A stretch of 39,591 bases of DNA from Accumulibacter sp. (GTDB lineage Bacteria; Pseudomonadota; Gammaproteobacteria; Burkholderiales; Rhodocyclaceae). Under the pieces are notes generated by a model, which ran no database searches, had not been told where the DNA came from, and saw only the letters and a program-made list of their open reading frames with translations. Below, one piece after another: positions 8,260 through 16,800 of this stretch. Every line of letters begins with the position of its first letter. The first letter of the stretch is position 1. The translations under genes and the position numbers were made by a program. The stretch is taken from NCBI RefSeq assembly GCF_023806565.1, contig NZ_JAMTDV010000024.1, positions 1 to 39,591 on the forward strand, read 5' to 3'.

Positions 8260-8317
8260 CGAATAAGGTTAGATCGTGCGAGCGACGCGAAGCCACGATC
8301 TGAAGCGTTTGTTGGAC
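8254..8317 (+). other. Integron attC-like recombination site
   Basis: GCCTAAC (8254-8260) fits the R'' consensus RYYYAAC, and GTTGGAC (8311-8317) fits the R' consensus GTTRRRY. Between them AGATCGTG (8271-8278) and CACGATCT (8294-8301) are perfect 8-bp arms with a 15-nt loop, as expected for L''/L' pairing. The 64-bp total is within the normal attC size. The ATPase stop codon TAA falls inside R'', a common arrangement in gene cassettes. No GTTRRRY cassette boundary is found upstream of the ATPase gene and no integrase is in the window, so a relic cassette is the likely reading. Confidence 0.55.
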
Positions 8318-8320
8318 GAG

Positions 8321-8369
8321 CCCTGGGGAGCCCCGGGGAAGCCCAGGGGGACATAGAAAATATGTCTTT
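8321..8369 (+). terminator. Hairpin cluster after the ATPase gene, weak terminator candidate
   Basis: CCCTGGG (8321-8327) pairs with CCCAGGG (8342-8348) around an inner CCCCGGGG. A second hairpin follows, GACATA (8350-8355) with TATGTC (8361-8366), and then only three T residues. It could slow or end transcription from the ATPase gene. The short T-run makes intrinsic termination uncertain. Confidence 0.35.
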
Positions 8370-8407
8370 GGGAAATAGCCCGGCTGGGCGTTCTGGCAGG
8401 CTGCCGA

Positions 8408-8458
8408 GCAGGCGGCGGGGTCAGTCAGCAGGCGGCGGGGTCAGAGACGGCGGGGTCA
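8408..8458. repeat. Short tandem repeat, three copies of GGCGGGGTCA
   Basis: A 17-bp unit (8408-8424) recurs exactly at 8428-8444 with a 20-bp period. A third partial copy shares GGCGGGGTCA at 8449-8458. Only two full units exist, so it is not a CRISPR array. Confidence 0.8.
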
Positions 8459-8462
8459 CCCA

Positions 8463-8705
8463 TTAGCCGGCTCCGGTCAACAAGGCGAACAAATTTGTTC
8501 GCGCTGTAGGGGCGACATATTTTTCGTTGCCCGCACTCTTGGCATTCCCTCGACGATCGCGCGCAGGTTTTCGTTCTTGCGGTGTCGGAACCGGTCCGCA
8601 CCAGTCACCCATCAGGATCAAGGCCTTCGTCCGGCGCGAGTCCGGATGACGCCCCTGGCCGCCATGGCGGCCCCAGAAAACCGTCGGTGCCCTACGCGTG
8701 TCCAT
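8463..8705 (-). CDS. Doubtful 80-aa ORF inside the element
   Basis: The 80-residue reading begins MDTRRAPTVFWGRHGGQGRH and ends with an NEKYVAPTARTNLFALL-type tail, rich in Arg, Gly and Pro. No domain or signal is recognisable. It covers the palindromic non-coding part of the element and crosses both large palindromes (8485-8502 and 8657-8672), so it is more likely a reading of a conserved DNA structure than a gene. Kept only because it spans most of an otherwise gene-free stretch. Confidence 0.2.
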   Translation of the reverse strand: MDTRRAPTVFWGRHGGQGRHPDSRRTKALILMGDWCGPVPTPQERKPARDRRGNAKSAGNEKYVAPTARTNLFALLTGAG

Positions 8706-8799
8706 GTCCTACGGCTCGCGCCGATGACAGATCTGTGGTTGCCCGAAGATGGGGTTTCGGGCACCAACCGCTGCGAACGGCGTCAGGTCTCGCGCGATC

Positions 8800-8829
8800 G
8801 CATTTAAGGTGCCAATGCGAGAACTGGCC
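8800..8829 (-). repeat. Right terminal inverted repeat of the element
   Basis: Ends GTGCCAATGCGAGAACTGGC plus C at 8829. It is complementary to 6695-6724 with three mismatches. A 27-bp stretch of unassigned sequence (8830-8856) separates it from the right copy of the chromosomal repeat. Confidence 0.75.
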
Positions 8830-8856
8830 TCGAATCACTACCCCAACCGCGAACTC

Positions 8857-9228
8857 GAGAAAGCGCGGCAGGCGGCCGGGGTCAGTGCTGCCGCGGCCAT
8901 CGGTGGCGCCTTGCTGGGCGCGTATTTCGGGATCGATTCGGGGATCGGCCGCAGCGTCCTCGGTGGCGTCGGCGAACTCGCCTTCATGCGTCCGAACTCG
9001 CGTGAAATGGAACAGGAAGCCGACCGCGTCGGCGTCGAGCTGGCGGCCCGCGCGGCGTATGACCCGCAGGCGGCGATCACGCTGTGGGAAAAGATGGAGC
9101 GGGCAGGAGGCGCACAAGCGCCACAGTGGCTATCGACGCATCCATCGCACGCATCGCGCCTCGCCGACCTGCGCGTGTACGCGGCGCGAGTGCAACCCCT
9201 GTACGCAGCCGCCCGCAAGTCCCGCTGA
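8857..9228 (+). pseudogene. M48 peptidase 3' fragment (codons 154-276)
   Basis: Encodes the last 123 residues of the lipoprotein peptidase from EKARQAAGVSAAAAIGG to the same stop, but lacks the signal peptide and the HEIAH zinc motif. Its first codons differ from the intact gene (Gly-to-Arg and Asn-to-Ser among them). An open frame extends back into the element to 8749 through the right inverted repeat, which would give a chimeric, inactive product. Interpreted as a by-product of the duplication. Confidence 0.85.
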
Positions 9229-9246
9229 CTCGCCGCAAGCAAGCGG

Positions 9247-9276
9247 CAGACAGCGGCGACGACGCTGTGACATAAT
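9247..9276 (+). promoter_or_regulatory. Candidate leuC promoter, working copy
   Basis: CAGACA (9247-9252), an 18-bp spacer and CATAAT (9271-9276) sit about 50 bp before the intact leuC ATG. It lies inside the identical core of the direct repeat, so leuC kept its native control region after the insertion. Confidence 0.45.
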
Positions 9277-9328
9277 CGAAACCCTCGAACCGGCCCACAC
9301 GGGCCCAGACTTGCCGGATTGACAAGCC

Positions 9329-10735
9329 ATGCCGCAGACCCTCTACGAAAAGCTTTGGCAGGATCACGTAGTCCATCAGGAAGCCGATGGCACCGCGCTG
9401 ATCTATATCGATCGCCACCTGGTGCACGAAGTGACCAGCCCGCAGGCATTCGAGGGACTCAAGCTGGCTGGTCGCAAGCCCTGGCGCGTTTCCTCGATCG
9501 TCGCCACCGCGGATCACAACACGCCCACCGATCACTGGGATCGCGGCATCGAGGATCCGGTGTCGCGCCTGCAGGTCGAGACGCTGGACGCCAATATTCG
9601 CGAAGTCGGCGCGCTCGCCTATTTCCCTTTCCGCGATCCGCGCCAGGGCATCGTGCATGTCGTCGGCCCGGAGAGTGGCGCCACGCTGCCGGGAATGACG
9701 GTCGTCTGTGGCGACTCGCATACCAGCACGCACGGCGCGTTTGCCTGCATGGCGCACGGCATCGGCACCTCCGAGGTCGAGCATGTGCTGGCGACGCAAT
9801 GTCTGCTGCAGAAGCGCTCGAAAACCATGCTGGTGCGTGTCGAAGGCGTGCTCGGCAAGGGCGTGACGGCGAAGGACGTGGCGCTGGCGATCATCGGTCG
9901 TATCGGCACCGCGGGCGGCACCGGTTATGCCATCGAGTTCGGCGGCAGCGTGCTCCGCGCCCTGTCGATGGAGGGGCGCATGACGATCTGCAACATGGCG
10001 ATCGAGGCCGGCGCGCGCCTCGGCCTGGTGGCGGTGGACGAGGTGACGATCGACTATCTGCGCGGCCGTCCGCTGGCGCCCAAGGGCCACCTCTGGGAGC
10101 AGGCAGTCGCCGCCTGGCGCCAGCTGCACAGCGACGCCGACGCCAGTTTCGATCGCGTCGTCGACATCTCTGGCGACGAAATCCGGCCGCAGGTGACCTG
10201 GGGCACGTCGCCCGAGATGGTCGTGCCGGTCGATTCCTGCGTTCCTGATCCGTCCAGCGAGCCGGACCCGGTGAAGCGCGAAGGGATGGAACGTGCGCTG
10301 CGCTACATGGGGCTGCGCGCGCGCCAGCCGATTCGGGAGATCCGGCTGGACAAGATTTTCATCGGCTCGTGCACCAACTCGCGCATCGAGGACCTGCGCG
10401 CGGCGGCCGCAGTCGTCCAGGGGCGCAAGGTCGCTGACGGTATCCGCCTGGCGCTGGTTGTTCCCGGTTCGGGCCTGGTCAAGCGGCAGGCAGAGGACGA
10501 AGGGCTGGATCGGGTCTTCCGCGCCGCCGGCTTCGAGTGGCGGGAGCCCGGCTGCTCGATGTGCCTGGCGATGAATGCCGATCGTCTACAGCCCGGCGAA
10601 CGCTGCGCCTCGACCTCGAACCGCAATTTCGAGGGGCGGCAGGGCACCGGCGGACGCACACACCTGGTCAGCCCGGAGATGGCGGCGGCGGCGGCGATCG
10701 CCGGGCATTTCTGTGACGTCGACGAGTGGCAGTAG
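9329..10735 (+). CDS. leuC: 3-isopropylmalate dehydratase large subunit
   Basis: Isomerises 2-isopropylmalate to 3-isopropylmalate with LeuD in leucine synthesis. The 468-residue length is normal. The N-terminus [20 protein letters not shown] and [20 protein letters not shown] are canonical. The [4Fe-4S] cysteines are Cys348 (GSCTNSR), Cys409 and Cys412 (GCSMC). [11 protein letters not shown] and the C-terminal [20 protein letters not shown] are also present. It is the first gene of a leuC-(entericidin)-leuD-leuB-asd run. No strong Shine-Dalgarno is visible. Its first 67 bases are duplicated at 6618 on the far side of the inserted element. Confidence 0.97.
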   Translation: MPQTLYEKLWQDHVVHQEADGTALIYIDRHLVHEVTSPQAFEGLKLAGRKPWRVSSIVATADHNTPTDHWDRGIEDPVSRLQVETLDANIREVGALAYFPFRDPRQGIVHVVGPESGATLPGMTVVCGDSHTSTHGAFACMAHGIGTSEVEHVLATQCLLQKRSKTMLVRVEGVLGKGVTAKDVALAIIGRIGTAGGTGYAIEFGGSVLRALSMEGRMTICNMAIEAGARLGLVAVDEVTIDYLRGRPLAPKGHLWEQAVAAWRQLHSDADASFDRVVDISGDEIRPQVTWGTSPEMVVPVDSCVPDPSSEPDPVKREGMERALRYMGLRARQPIREIRLDKIFIGSCTNSRIEDLRAAAAVVQGRKVADGIRLALVVPGSGLVKRQAEDEGLDRVFRAAGFEWREPGCSMCLAMNADRLQPGERCASTSNRNFEGRQGTGGRTHLVSPEMAAAAAIAGHFCDVDEWQ

Positions 10736-10751
10736 CTTGCGGAGAAGGAGC

Positions 10752-10874
10752 ATGAGCAGACTGAATCTTCTGGTGATCGTTTCGATCCTGTCATTGACCG
10801 CCTGCAACACCGTGCAGGGTATCGGCAAGGACATCCAGAAAGGCGGTGAGGCGGTCGAAAGGGCGGCCAGGTAG
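10752..10874 (+). CDS. Entericidin-like small lipoprotein (40 aa)
   Basis: A 40-residue peptide, [20 protein letters not shown] followed by [20 protein letters not shown]. It has a lipoprotein signal with lipobox LTAC, then the entericidin EcnA/EcnB pattern of NTVxGxGxDIxxGGxAxxxAA. Entericidins are small membrane-associated lipoproteins; in E. coli EcnB promotes lysis in stationary phase and EcnA opposes it. The gene lies between leuC and leuD in the same direction, with GGAGAAGG (10741-10748) as ribosome-binding site, so it is cotranscribed with leucine synthesis. Too short for many gene finders but convincing. Confidence 0.85.
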   Translation: MSRLNLLVIVSILSLTACNTVQGIGKDIQKGGEAVERAAR

Positions 10875-10893
10875 GCAGGCGGAGAGGGCAATC

Positions 10894-11532
10894 ATGGAAA
10901 AATTTGTGCGTCTGGATGGATTGGTGGCACCGCTCGATCGGGCCAATGTCGATACCGACGCGATCATTCCGAAGCAGTTCCTGAAGTCGATCAAGCGCTC
11001 CGGTTTCGGCCCCAACCTGTTCGACGAATGGCGCTATCTGGACGTCGGCGAACCCGGCCAGGACGTTTCGCAGCGGCCGCTCAATCCGGACTTCGTCCTC
11101 AATCAGGAGCGCTATCGTGGCGCGCAGATTCTGCTGACGCGCAAGAACTTCGGTTGCGGCAGTTCGCGCGAGCATGCACCCTGGGCCCTGCTCGACTTCG
11201 GCTTTCGGGCGGTGATTGCCGAGAGCTTTGCCGACATTTTCTTCAACAATTGCTTCAAGAACGGCATCCTGCCGATCGTGCTGTCAGCCGGCGAAATCGA
11301 TCGCCTGTTCTGGCTCGTCGAGGCGACTCCCGGTTGCCGCCTGATCGTCGACCTCGAACGGCAACGGGTGATTCGCACGGATGGCGAGACACTGCCGTTC
11401 GTCGTCGATGCTTTCCGGCGGGAGTGTCTGCTCAACGGCTGGGACGACATCGGTCTCACCCTGCGCCACGCCGACCTGATCCGGGCATTCGAGGACAGGC
11501 GTCGCAGCGAGCAACCCTGGCTGTTCGCGTGA
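10894..11532 (+). CDS. leuD: 3-isopropylmalate dehydratase small subunit
   Basis: Partner of LeuC; it supplies the swivelling domain that completes the active site. The product is 212 residues, normal for LeuD. It begins [20 protein letters not shown] and has the conserved [29 protein letters not shown] and [17 protein letters not shown] motifs. ATG 10894 is supported by the AGAGGG-type Shine-Dalgarno just before it; an in-frame ATG at 10846 inside the entericidin gene would add an unlikely Arg-rich extension. Spacing to leuB is about 10 bp. Confidence 0.96.
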   Translation: MEKFVRLDGLVAPLDRANVDTDAIIPKQFLKSIKRSGFGPNLFDEWRYLDVGEPGQDVSQRPLNPDFVLNQERYRGAQILLTRKNFGCGSSREHAPWALLDFGFRAVIAESFADIFFNNCFKNGILPIVLSAGEIDRLFWLVEATPGCRLIVDLERQRVIRTDGETLPFVVDAFRRECLLNGWDDIGLTLRHADLIRAFEDRRRSEQPWLFA

Positions 11533-11542
11533 GGGATTGGAA

Positions 11543-12631
11543 ATGAAGATCTGCATTCTCCCGGGAGACGGGATCGGTCCGGAGATCGTCGCCGAAGCGG
11601 TGCGCGTGCTGCGCGTGCTGCGCGCGCTGCAGCTCGACTGCGAACTGGAGGAGGGGCTGCTCGGTGGTTGCGCAGTGGATGCCACCGGCGAGCCCTATCC
11701 GGAAGCCACACAAAGACTCGCGCAGCAAGCAGACGCCGTGCTTCTCGGGGCGGTCGGTGGCCCGCAATGGGACAGTCTGCCACGGGCGCAGCGCCCGGAG
11801 CGGGGGCTGCTGGGAATTCGCCAGCAGCTTGGACTGTTCGCGAATCTGCGTCCGGCGATCCTCTATCCGGAGCTGGCCGGCGCTTCGACGCTGAAGCCGG
11901 AGGTGGTGGCCGGTCTCGACATGCTGATCGTCCGCGAACTGACCGGCGACATCTACTTCGGCCAGCCGCGGGGAATCGAGACGCGGGTGGTCGACGGCCG
12001 GCCGCAGCGCTTCGCTTTCAACACCATGCATTACAGCGAAGACGAGATTCGCCGCATCCTGCGGGTCGCTTTCGCCGCCGCACGCAAGCGTCGCCGGAAG
12101 CTGTGCTCGGTAGACAAGATGAACGTGCTCGAGACCACCCAACTGTGGCGCGACGTGGCGAACGAGACGGCGGCCGAGTATCCCGACGTCGAACTCAGTC
12201 ACCTGCTCGTGGATAATGCAGCGATGCAGCTGGTGCGCAATCCGTCACAGTTCGACGTGCTGGTGACCGGTAACATGTTCGGCGACATTCTGTCCGACGA
12301 AGCGGCGATGCTGACCGGATCGATCGGCATGCTGCCGTCGGCTTCGCTCGACGCGAACAACAAGGGCCTTTACGAGCCCTGTCACGGTTCCGCTCCGGAC
12401 ATTGCCGGTCGCGGTGTGGCCAACCCGCTGGCGACGATCCTCTCGGCGGCGATGATGTTACGCTACACCTTTGCGCAGGAGGACGCCGCCCGGCGCATCG
12501 AAGACGCGGTGAGGAAGGTGTTGGCAGATGGCTATCGAACGGCCGACATCTACCAGCCGGGAACGCGGAAAGTGGGAACGCGGGCGATGGGTGATGCGGT
12601 GCTGGCGGCACTTACGGGAGTGAAGGAATGA
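11543..12631 (+). CDS. leuB: 3-isopropylmalate dehydrogenase
   Basis: NAD-dependent oxidative decarboxylation of 3-isopropylmalate to 2-oxoisocaproate. The 362-residue product starts [20 protein letters not shown]. It carries [14 protein letters not shown], the [17 protein letters not shown] segment with catalytic Lys, and the [20 protein letters not shown] metal/NAD motif. ATG 11543 fits the family N-terminus better than an in-frame TTG two codons upstream. Its stop overlaps the asd start (ATGATGA), indicating translational coupling. Confidence 0.97.
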   Translation: MKICILPGDGIGPEIVAEAVRVLRVLRALQLDCELEEGLLGGCAVDATGEPYPEATQRLAQQADAVLLGAVGGPQWDSLPRAQRPERGLLGIRQQLGLFANLRPAILYPELAGASTLKPEVVAGLDMLIVRELTGDIYFGQPRGIETRVVDGRPQRFAFNTMHYSEDEIRRILRVAFAAARKRRRKLCSVDKMNVLETTQLWRDVANETAAEYPDVELSHLLVDNAAMQLVRNPSQFDVLVTGNMFGDILSDEAAMLTGSIGMLPSASLDANNKGLYEPCHGSAPDIAGRGVANPLATILSAAMMLRYTFAQEDAARRIEDAVRKVLADGYRTADIYQPGTRKVGTRAMGDAVLAALTGVKE

Positions 12632-13758
12632 TGAGGCTTGGTCTGGTTGGCTGGCGTGGCATGGTCGGCTCGGTGCTGCTGCAGCGGATGCTCGAGGAGG
12701 GCGATTTCGCGTACGTCGAACCGCACTGCTTCTCGACTTCGGCGGTCGGCGGCAAGGCTCCGCAACTGGCGGGCAAGGACGTGGGAATGCTGCAGGACGC
12801 TCGGTCGATCGAGGCGCTCCGTGCCATGGATGTGATCATTACCTGCCAGGGCGGGGATTACACCAAGGAAGTCTTCCCCCGGCTGCGTGCCGCCGGTTGG
12901 CAGGGGCACTGGATCGACGCCGCTTCGACGCTGCGCATGCACGACGAAGCGGTGATCATTCTCGATCCGGTCAATCACGACGTGATCAGGAACGCGCTCG
13001 CGCGGGGTGGTCGCAACTGGATCGGCGGCAACTGTACGGTTTCGTTGATGTTGATGGCTCTCGGCGGTCTCTTTCGTCATGACCTCGTGGAATGGGTCAG
13101 CGCCATGACCTATCAGGCAGCCTCCGGCGCCGGCGCACAGAACATGCGGGAATTGCTGCAGCAAATGGGTGCGCTGCACGATGCGGTGAAGGCCGAGCTT
13201 GCTGACCCCGCTTCGGCGATCCTCGACATCGATCGCAAGGTGGCCGAGACGATGCGTTCGCCGGCGTTTCCGACGAGCAACTTTCGCCAGACGGCGCTGG
13301 CGGGAAGCCTGATTCCGTGGATCGACGTGCCGGTCGACAACGGTCAGTCGAAGGAGGAGTGGAAGGGCGGCGCCGAGTGCAACAAGATCCTCGGACGTCC
13401 GGCATTTCGAACTCCGGGCAGCGTTCCCGTCGACGGCCTGTGCGTGCGCATCGGGGCGATGCGTTGCCATGCCCAGGGACTGACGATCAAGCTGCGGCGT
13501 GACGTGCCTCTCGCCGATCTGGTCGACCTCATCGGCGGGGCCAGTGCGTGGGTGAAAGTCGTGCCCAACGAACGCGAGCTCACCGAGCGCGAACTGACTC
13601 CAGCGGCGGTGAGCGGAACCCTGTCGGTGCCGGTCGGCCGCCTGCACAAGCTGGCAATGGGACCGGAATATCTCGCCGCCTTCACGGTCGGCGATCAACT
13701 GCTGTGGGGAGCCGCCGAACCGCTTCGCCGCATGCTCCGGATTCTGCTGGACGCCTGA
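12628..13758 (+). CDS. asd: Aspartate-semialdehyde dehydrogenase
   Basis: Reduces aspartyl phosphate to aspartate semialdehyde for lysine, threonine, methionine and diaminopimelate synthesis. The 376-residue protein has the NADP-binding start [19 protein letters not shown], the catalytic Cys136 in [10 protein letters not shown] and the substrate-binding His in [10 protein letters not shown]. Length and motifs fit the gammaproteobacterial-type Asd. Two adjacent ATGs (12628, 12631) are possible starts; both overlap the leuB stop. It closes the leu run and precedes fimV after a 105-bp gap. Confidence 0.97.
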   Translation: MMRLGLVGWRGMVGSVLLQRMLEEGDFAYVEPHCFSTSAVGGKAPQLAGKDVGMLQDARSIEALRAMDVIITCQGGDYTKEVFPRLRAAGWQGHWIDAASTLRMHDEAVIILDPVNHDVIRNALARGGRNWIGGNCTVSLMLMALGGLFRHDLVEWVSAMTYQAASGAGAQNMRELLQQMGALHDAVKAELADPASAILDIDRKVAETMRSPAFPTSNFRQTALAGSLIPWIDVPVDNGQSKEEWKGGAECNKILGRPAFRTPGSVPVDGLCVRIGAMRCHAQGLTIKLRRDVPLADLVDLIGGASAWVKVVPNERELTERELTPAAVSGTLSVPVGRLHKLAMGPEYLAAFTVGDQLLWGAAEPLRRMLRILLDA

Positions 13759-13884
13759 GCGGGCGAGGGAAAAGGGTGGCAGCGACTGCTGGCACCGCTC
13801 GGACCGCGAAGGCACGTTCGGCTTGCGTGGCTAAGTTCATGATGTTATTTTAATAATTCCGATTTGGACGCTCAGGGTTGCGCC

Positions 13885-16800
13885 GTGGCCAAGAAACGAC
13901 ATCACACAGCAGGCAGTCTCCGACCAAGGACCTCGGCGTGGGCAGTTGCCTCAGCGCTGGCGCTGGCCGCCGTACCCCTGACCGGAGGGGCGGCAGGGCT
14001 GGGCAAGGTCACTGTCTATTCGGCCCTCGGTCAGCCTTTGCGCGCCGAACTCGAGGTCTTTGCAAGCCGAGAAGAACTCGCCGGAATGCGTGCGCAAGTC
14101 GCTTCCCCGGATACGTTCAGGCAGGCGGGCGTGGAGTTCTCGCCGACGCTGTCGGGGATCACGCTGACCGTCGACAAGCGCGCAAATGGCCAGTCGATCA
14201 TCCGCCTGACTTCGGCGAAGCCGATCAACGATCCTTTCGTCGATCTTCTGCTGGAGCTCAATTGGCCCACCGGACGCCTGGTTCGCGAATACACCTTTCT
14301 GCTCGATCCTCCCGACTTTGCCGCCAGGAGTGGCGCGGCGGCAGCGCCCGTCATTACCCCGCCGCTGGTCGCCAGGCCGGCCGTCGAAGCGCGGGTGGCA
14401 GAGGCGAAGCCGGCGAGAGTGTACCGACCGCGGGGCGGCGAGGCAGAACGCCGGCCAGCAGACGGGGCCGCCACCTACGAGGTGAAACGGGGCGATACGC
14501 TGGGCAGCATCGCCAAGGAGCTGCGGCCGGAGGGCGTGTCCCTCGACCAGATGCTGCTGGCGCTCTTCCGGGCCAACCAGGACGCTTTTGACCAGGGCAA
14601 CATCAACCGTCTGAAGGCCGGCAAGATTCTTTCGGTTCCCGATCGGGCAAGCGTCGAGGCGGTCCCGCGCGAAGAGGCGAGGTCCGCGATCGTCGCGCAG
14701 TCGACGAACTGGGGTGCCTATCGGCAGAAGCTGGCGACGGTGGCGGCCGACAGCCCAGCGCGCGACGAGGCGGCGAAGCAGCAGGTCGCCGGCAGGATCA
14801 CCACCCGAGTGGAAGACAAGGCCAGTCCGCCGGTCGAACCTCGGGATCAACTCAAGGTGTCGAAAACCGAGCTTCCCGGCGCCAAACCGCAGCCCTCGGC
14901 GGCGAAACGCAGCGACGAGGATCTGATTGCGAAGGAAAAGGCGCTCAAGGATGCCAATGAGCGTCTGGCGAGCCTCGAGCGCAACGTTGCCGAACTGCAA
15001 CGGCTGGTCGAGCTGAAGAGCCAGAATCTGGCCGAGCTGGAGCGACAGGCGGCCGCCAGGAATGCGCCCGCAGGCGACGCGAGGAAGCCGGCGGAAGCAC
15101 CGCCGCCGCCCCCGGCCGCTGTGCCCGCGCCGGCACCGGTCAGACCCGAGCCGCCACCGCCCGCGGCCGTGCCAGCACCTGCCGGCAAAGCGTCCGAGCT
15201 GCCGGCGGAGGCGAAACCGGCGGAAGCGGTTGCCCGGCCGGAGACCAGGCCGGAAGAACCCAGGGTCGAGGCGAAGGCGGAAGCGCCGGCAGCGGCGGTC
15301 GAAGCGCCCAAGCCGGTTGAGCCTGCCAAGCCGGCAGACATGCCGAAAGCCAGGGCGGTGATGCCGCCGCCACCCGAAGAGCCCGGTTTCTTCGAGGAGT
15401 TGCTGGGCAGCACGGGCTTCCTGGCGGGCAGCGCGGGTATCGCCGCACTGCTCGGCGCCTACTGGTTTGCCAAACGCCGTCGCGAGAGCGACGGCGAACT
15501 GCCGCTGGATGATGCCAGGACGTTGGCGCCAACGCACGACAGCATCGCCGCGAAGTCGGTATTCCGCAGCACGGGCGGCCAGAGTGTGGATACGACGAAT
15601 TCGATGCCGCATACCGATTTCAGCCAGGCCGGTCCGGGCAGCATCGATACCGACGAAGTGGACCCGGTGGCGGAAGCCGATGTGTACATGGCCTATGGTC
15701 GTGACGCGCAAGCCGAGGAGATCCTGCTCGAGGCCAAGCTGAAGGATCCCAGGCGGCATGCCATTCACCTCAAGCTGCTGGAGATTTACGCCAGTCGCAA
15801 GGATGCCAAACCCTTTGGCCTGCTGGCGACGGAACTGTTCAATTCCACCGGCGGCGTCGGCGCCGACTGGGAAAAGGCGGTGGCCATGGGTCGGCAATTC
15901 GATCCCGGCAACCCGCTCTTTGCTTCGGCCAAGAGGGACGAAGCCGTAACCGAAGCGCCCGTCGCACGGGCCGAGGAAACTCCGGAACCGACCGCCGATA
16001 CGGTCACCCGGCCGGAACAGGTTCTCCAGATGGCGAGCGCAGCGGCAGTTGCGGCCGGGCGTCCGGAAGAAACCGCTGCCCGCGCTGCGCTGGCAGAGGC
16101 ACGACCGGTGCCGGCGGATGTGGCGGATCTCGATTTCGATCTCGGTGCCAGCCAGCCGGCTCCGGCGCCTGCGGCCGCTGCCAACGATGGCTATCTGGAG
16201 ACGACGCTCGCCTTTTCCAATGCGACCGCCGGCGACGCGCTGGATTTCGATCTGGCGGCTTCGCTGCCGTATTCCTCCTTGCCGGCGGAAGCAGATCATC
16301 GGGAAGACGTGCAACTGGTCGACGACGCCAGCTCGCTGGAAGAGACCGTGCTGGTCGCGTCGGCACCAAAACCGGAGACGGCGAAGGCCGCGAGCGATGG
16401 TCTCGACTTCGCGTTCGACCTGAGCCCCGAATCACCCGGCGAGCCGGCTTGGGAAGAGCGGACGTTGACCCAGGGCAGCGCCACGGACGACGAGGCTGTC
16501 TTGCCACAGGCGCTGGAGTTCGACCTCGCGCTCGATGAATCACCGACCGCCGGCAAGGAGGCAGCCCGCCCGACGTTCGACATGTCTTCGATCAATCTGG
16601 ATTTGGCGAGCACGGATGTCCAGGTCGGCACTGCCACGGTGATTCCGGGAGAGCCGCTGGAGTTCTCGTTCGACGAGGACCAGGAGGATACCCTGGTCAA
16701 CGCCGATTTCTCGATGGAGAAGACGGATGCCGGAGCGGAGAACTCGTTCGGCGTATTGACCGACGTCACCGTCGGTCCCGAGATCAGCTCCAGCGAAGAA

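Larger units (their letters stand above)
8260..8800. other. Gene-poor, palindrome-rich right half of the element
   Basis: No convincing gene is present. The stretch holds the attC-like site, the hairpins at 8321-8369 and the GGCGGGGTCA repeats. It also has a perfect 18-bp palindrome GCGAACAAATTTGTTCGC (8485-8502) and a perfect 16-bp palindrome GGCCGCCATGGCGGCC (8657-8672). Such density of secondary structure is more like a structural or regulatory end of a mobile element than decayed coding DNA. Confidence 0.6.
6695..8829. mobile_element. Transposon-like insertion with 30-bp terminal inverted repeats, no transposase
   Basis: The 2135-bp unit is bounded by inverted repeats at 6695-6724 and 8800-8829 that match at 27 of 30 positions; GGCCAGTTCTCG is at the left outer end and its complement at the right. 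The content is AT-richer over the ATPase gene (6790-8259) and GC-rich with many palindromes over 8316-8800. No transposase is encoded, so it would be a non-autonomous element mobilised in trans, or the remains of one. I see no short target-site duplication directly at the inverted repeats. Instead the unit lies within a 539-bp direct duplication of the chromosome. Confidence 0.65.
8857..9395. repeat. 539-bp direct repeat, right copy
   Basis: Second copy of 6146-6684. It keeps the leuC promoter and 5' end in working form but only the 3' part of the M48 gene. The core matching 6179-6567 (8890-9278) is identical over 389 bp, whereas both shoulders carry substitutions. Confidence 0.95.

Noticed and set aside
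6790-8317. A complete Gabija, Septu or retron system
   Set aside because: Only the ATPase is present. No UvrD-like helicase, HNH protein, reverse transcriptase or retron RNA is seen nearby.
8408-8458. CRISPR-like spaced repeats
   Set aside because: Only two full 17-bp units and one partial, with 3-5 bp between them and no spacers of CRISPR length or cas genes.
6695-8829. An autonomous insertion sequence
   Set aside because: No frame encodes a transposase-like DDE, HUH or recombinase protein between the inverted repeats.
13951-16314. 787-codon open frame on the minus strand opposite fimV
   Set aside because: It is antisense to a well-supported FimV reading with LysM, transmembrane and C-terminal domains. 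The minus-strand product is Arg/Gly-rich with no domain, typical of GC-rich shadow frames.
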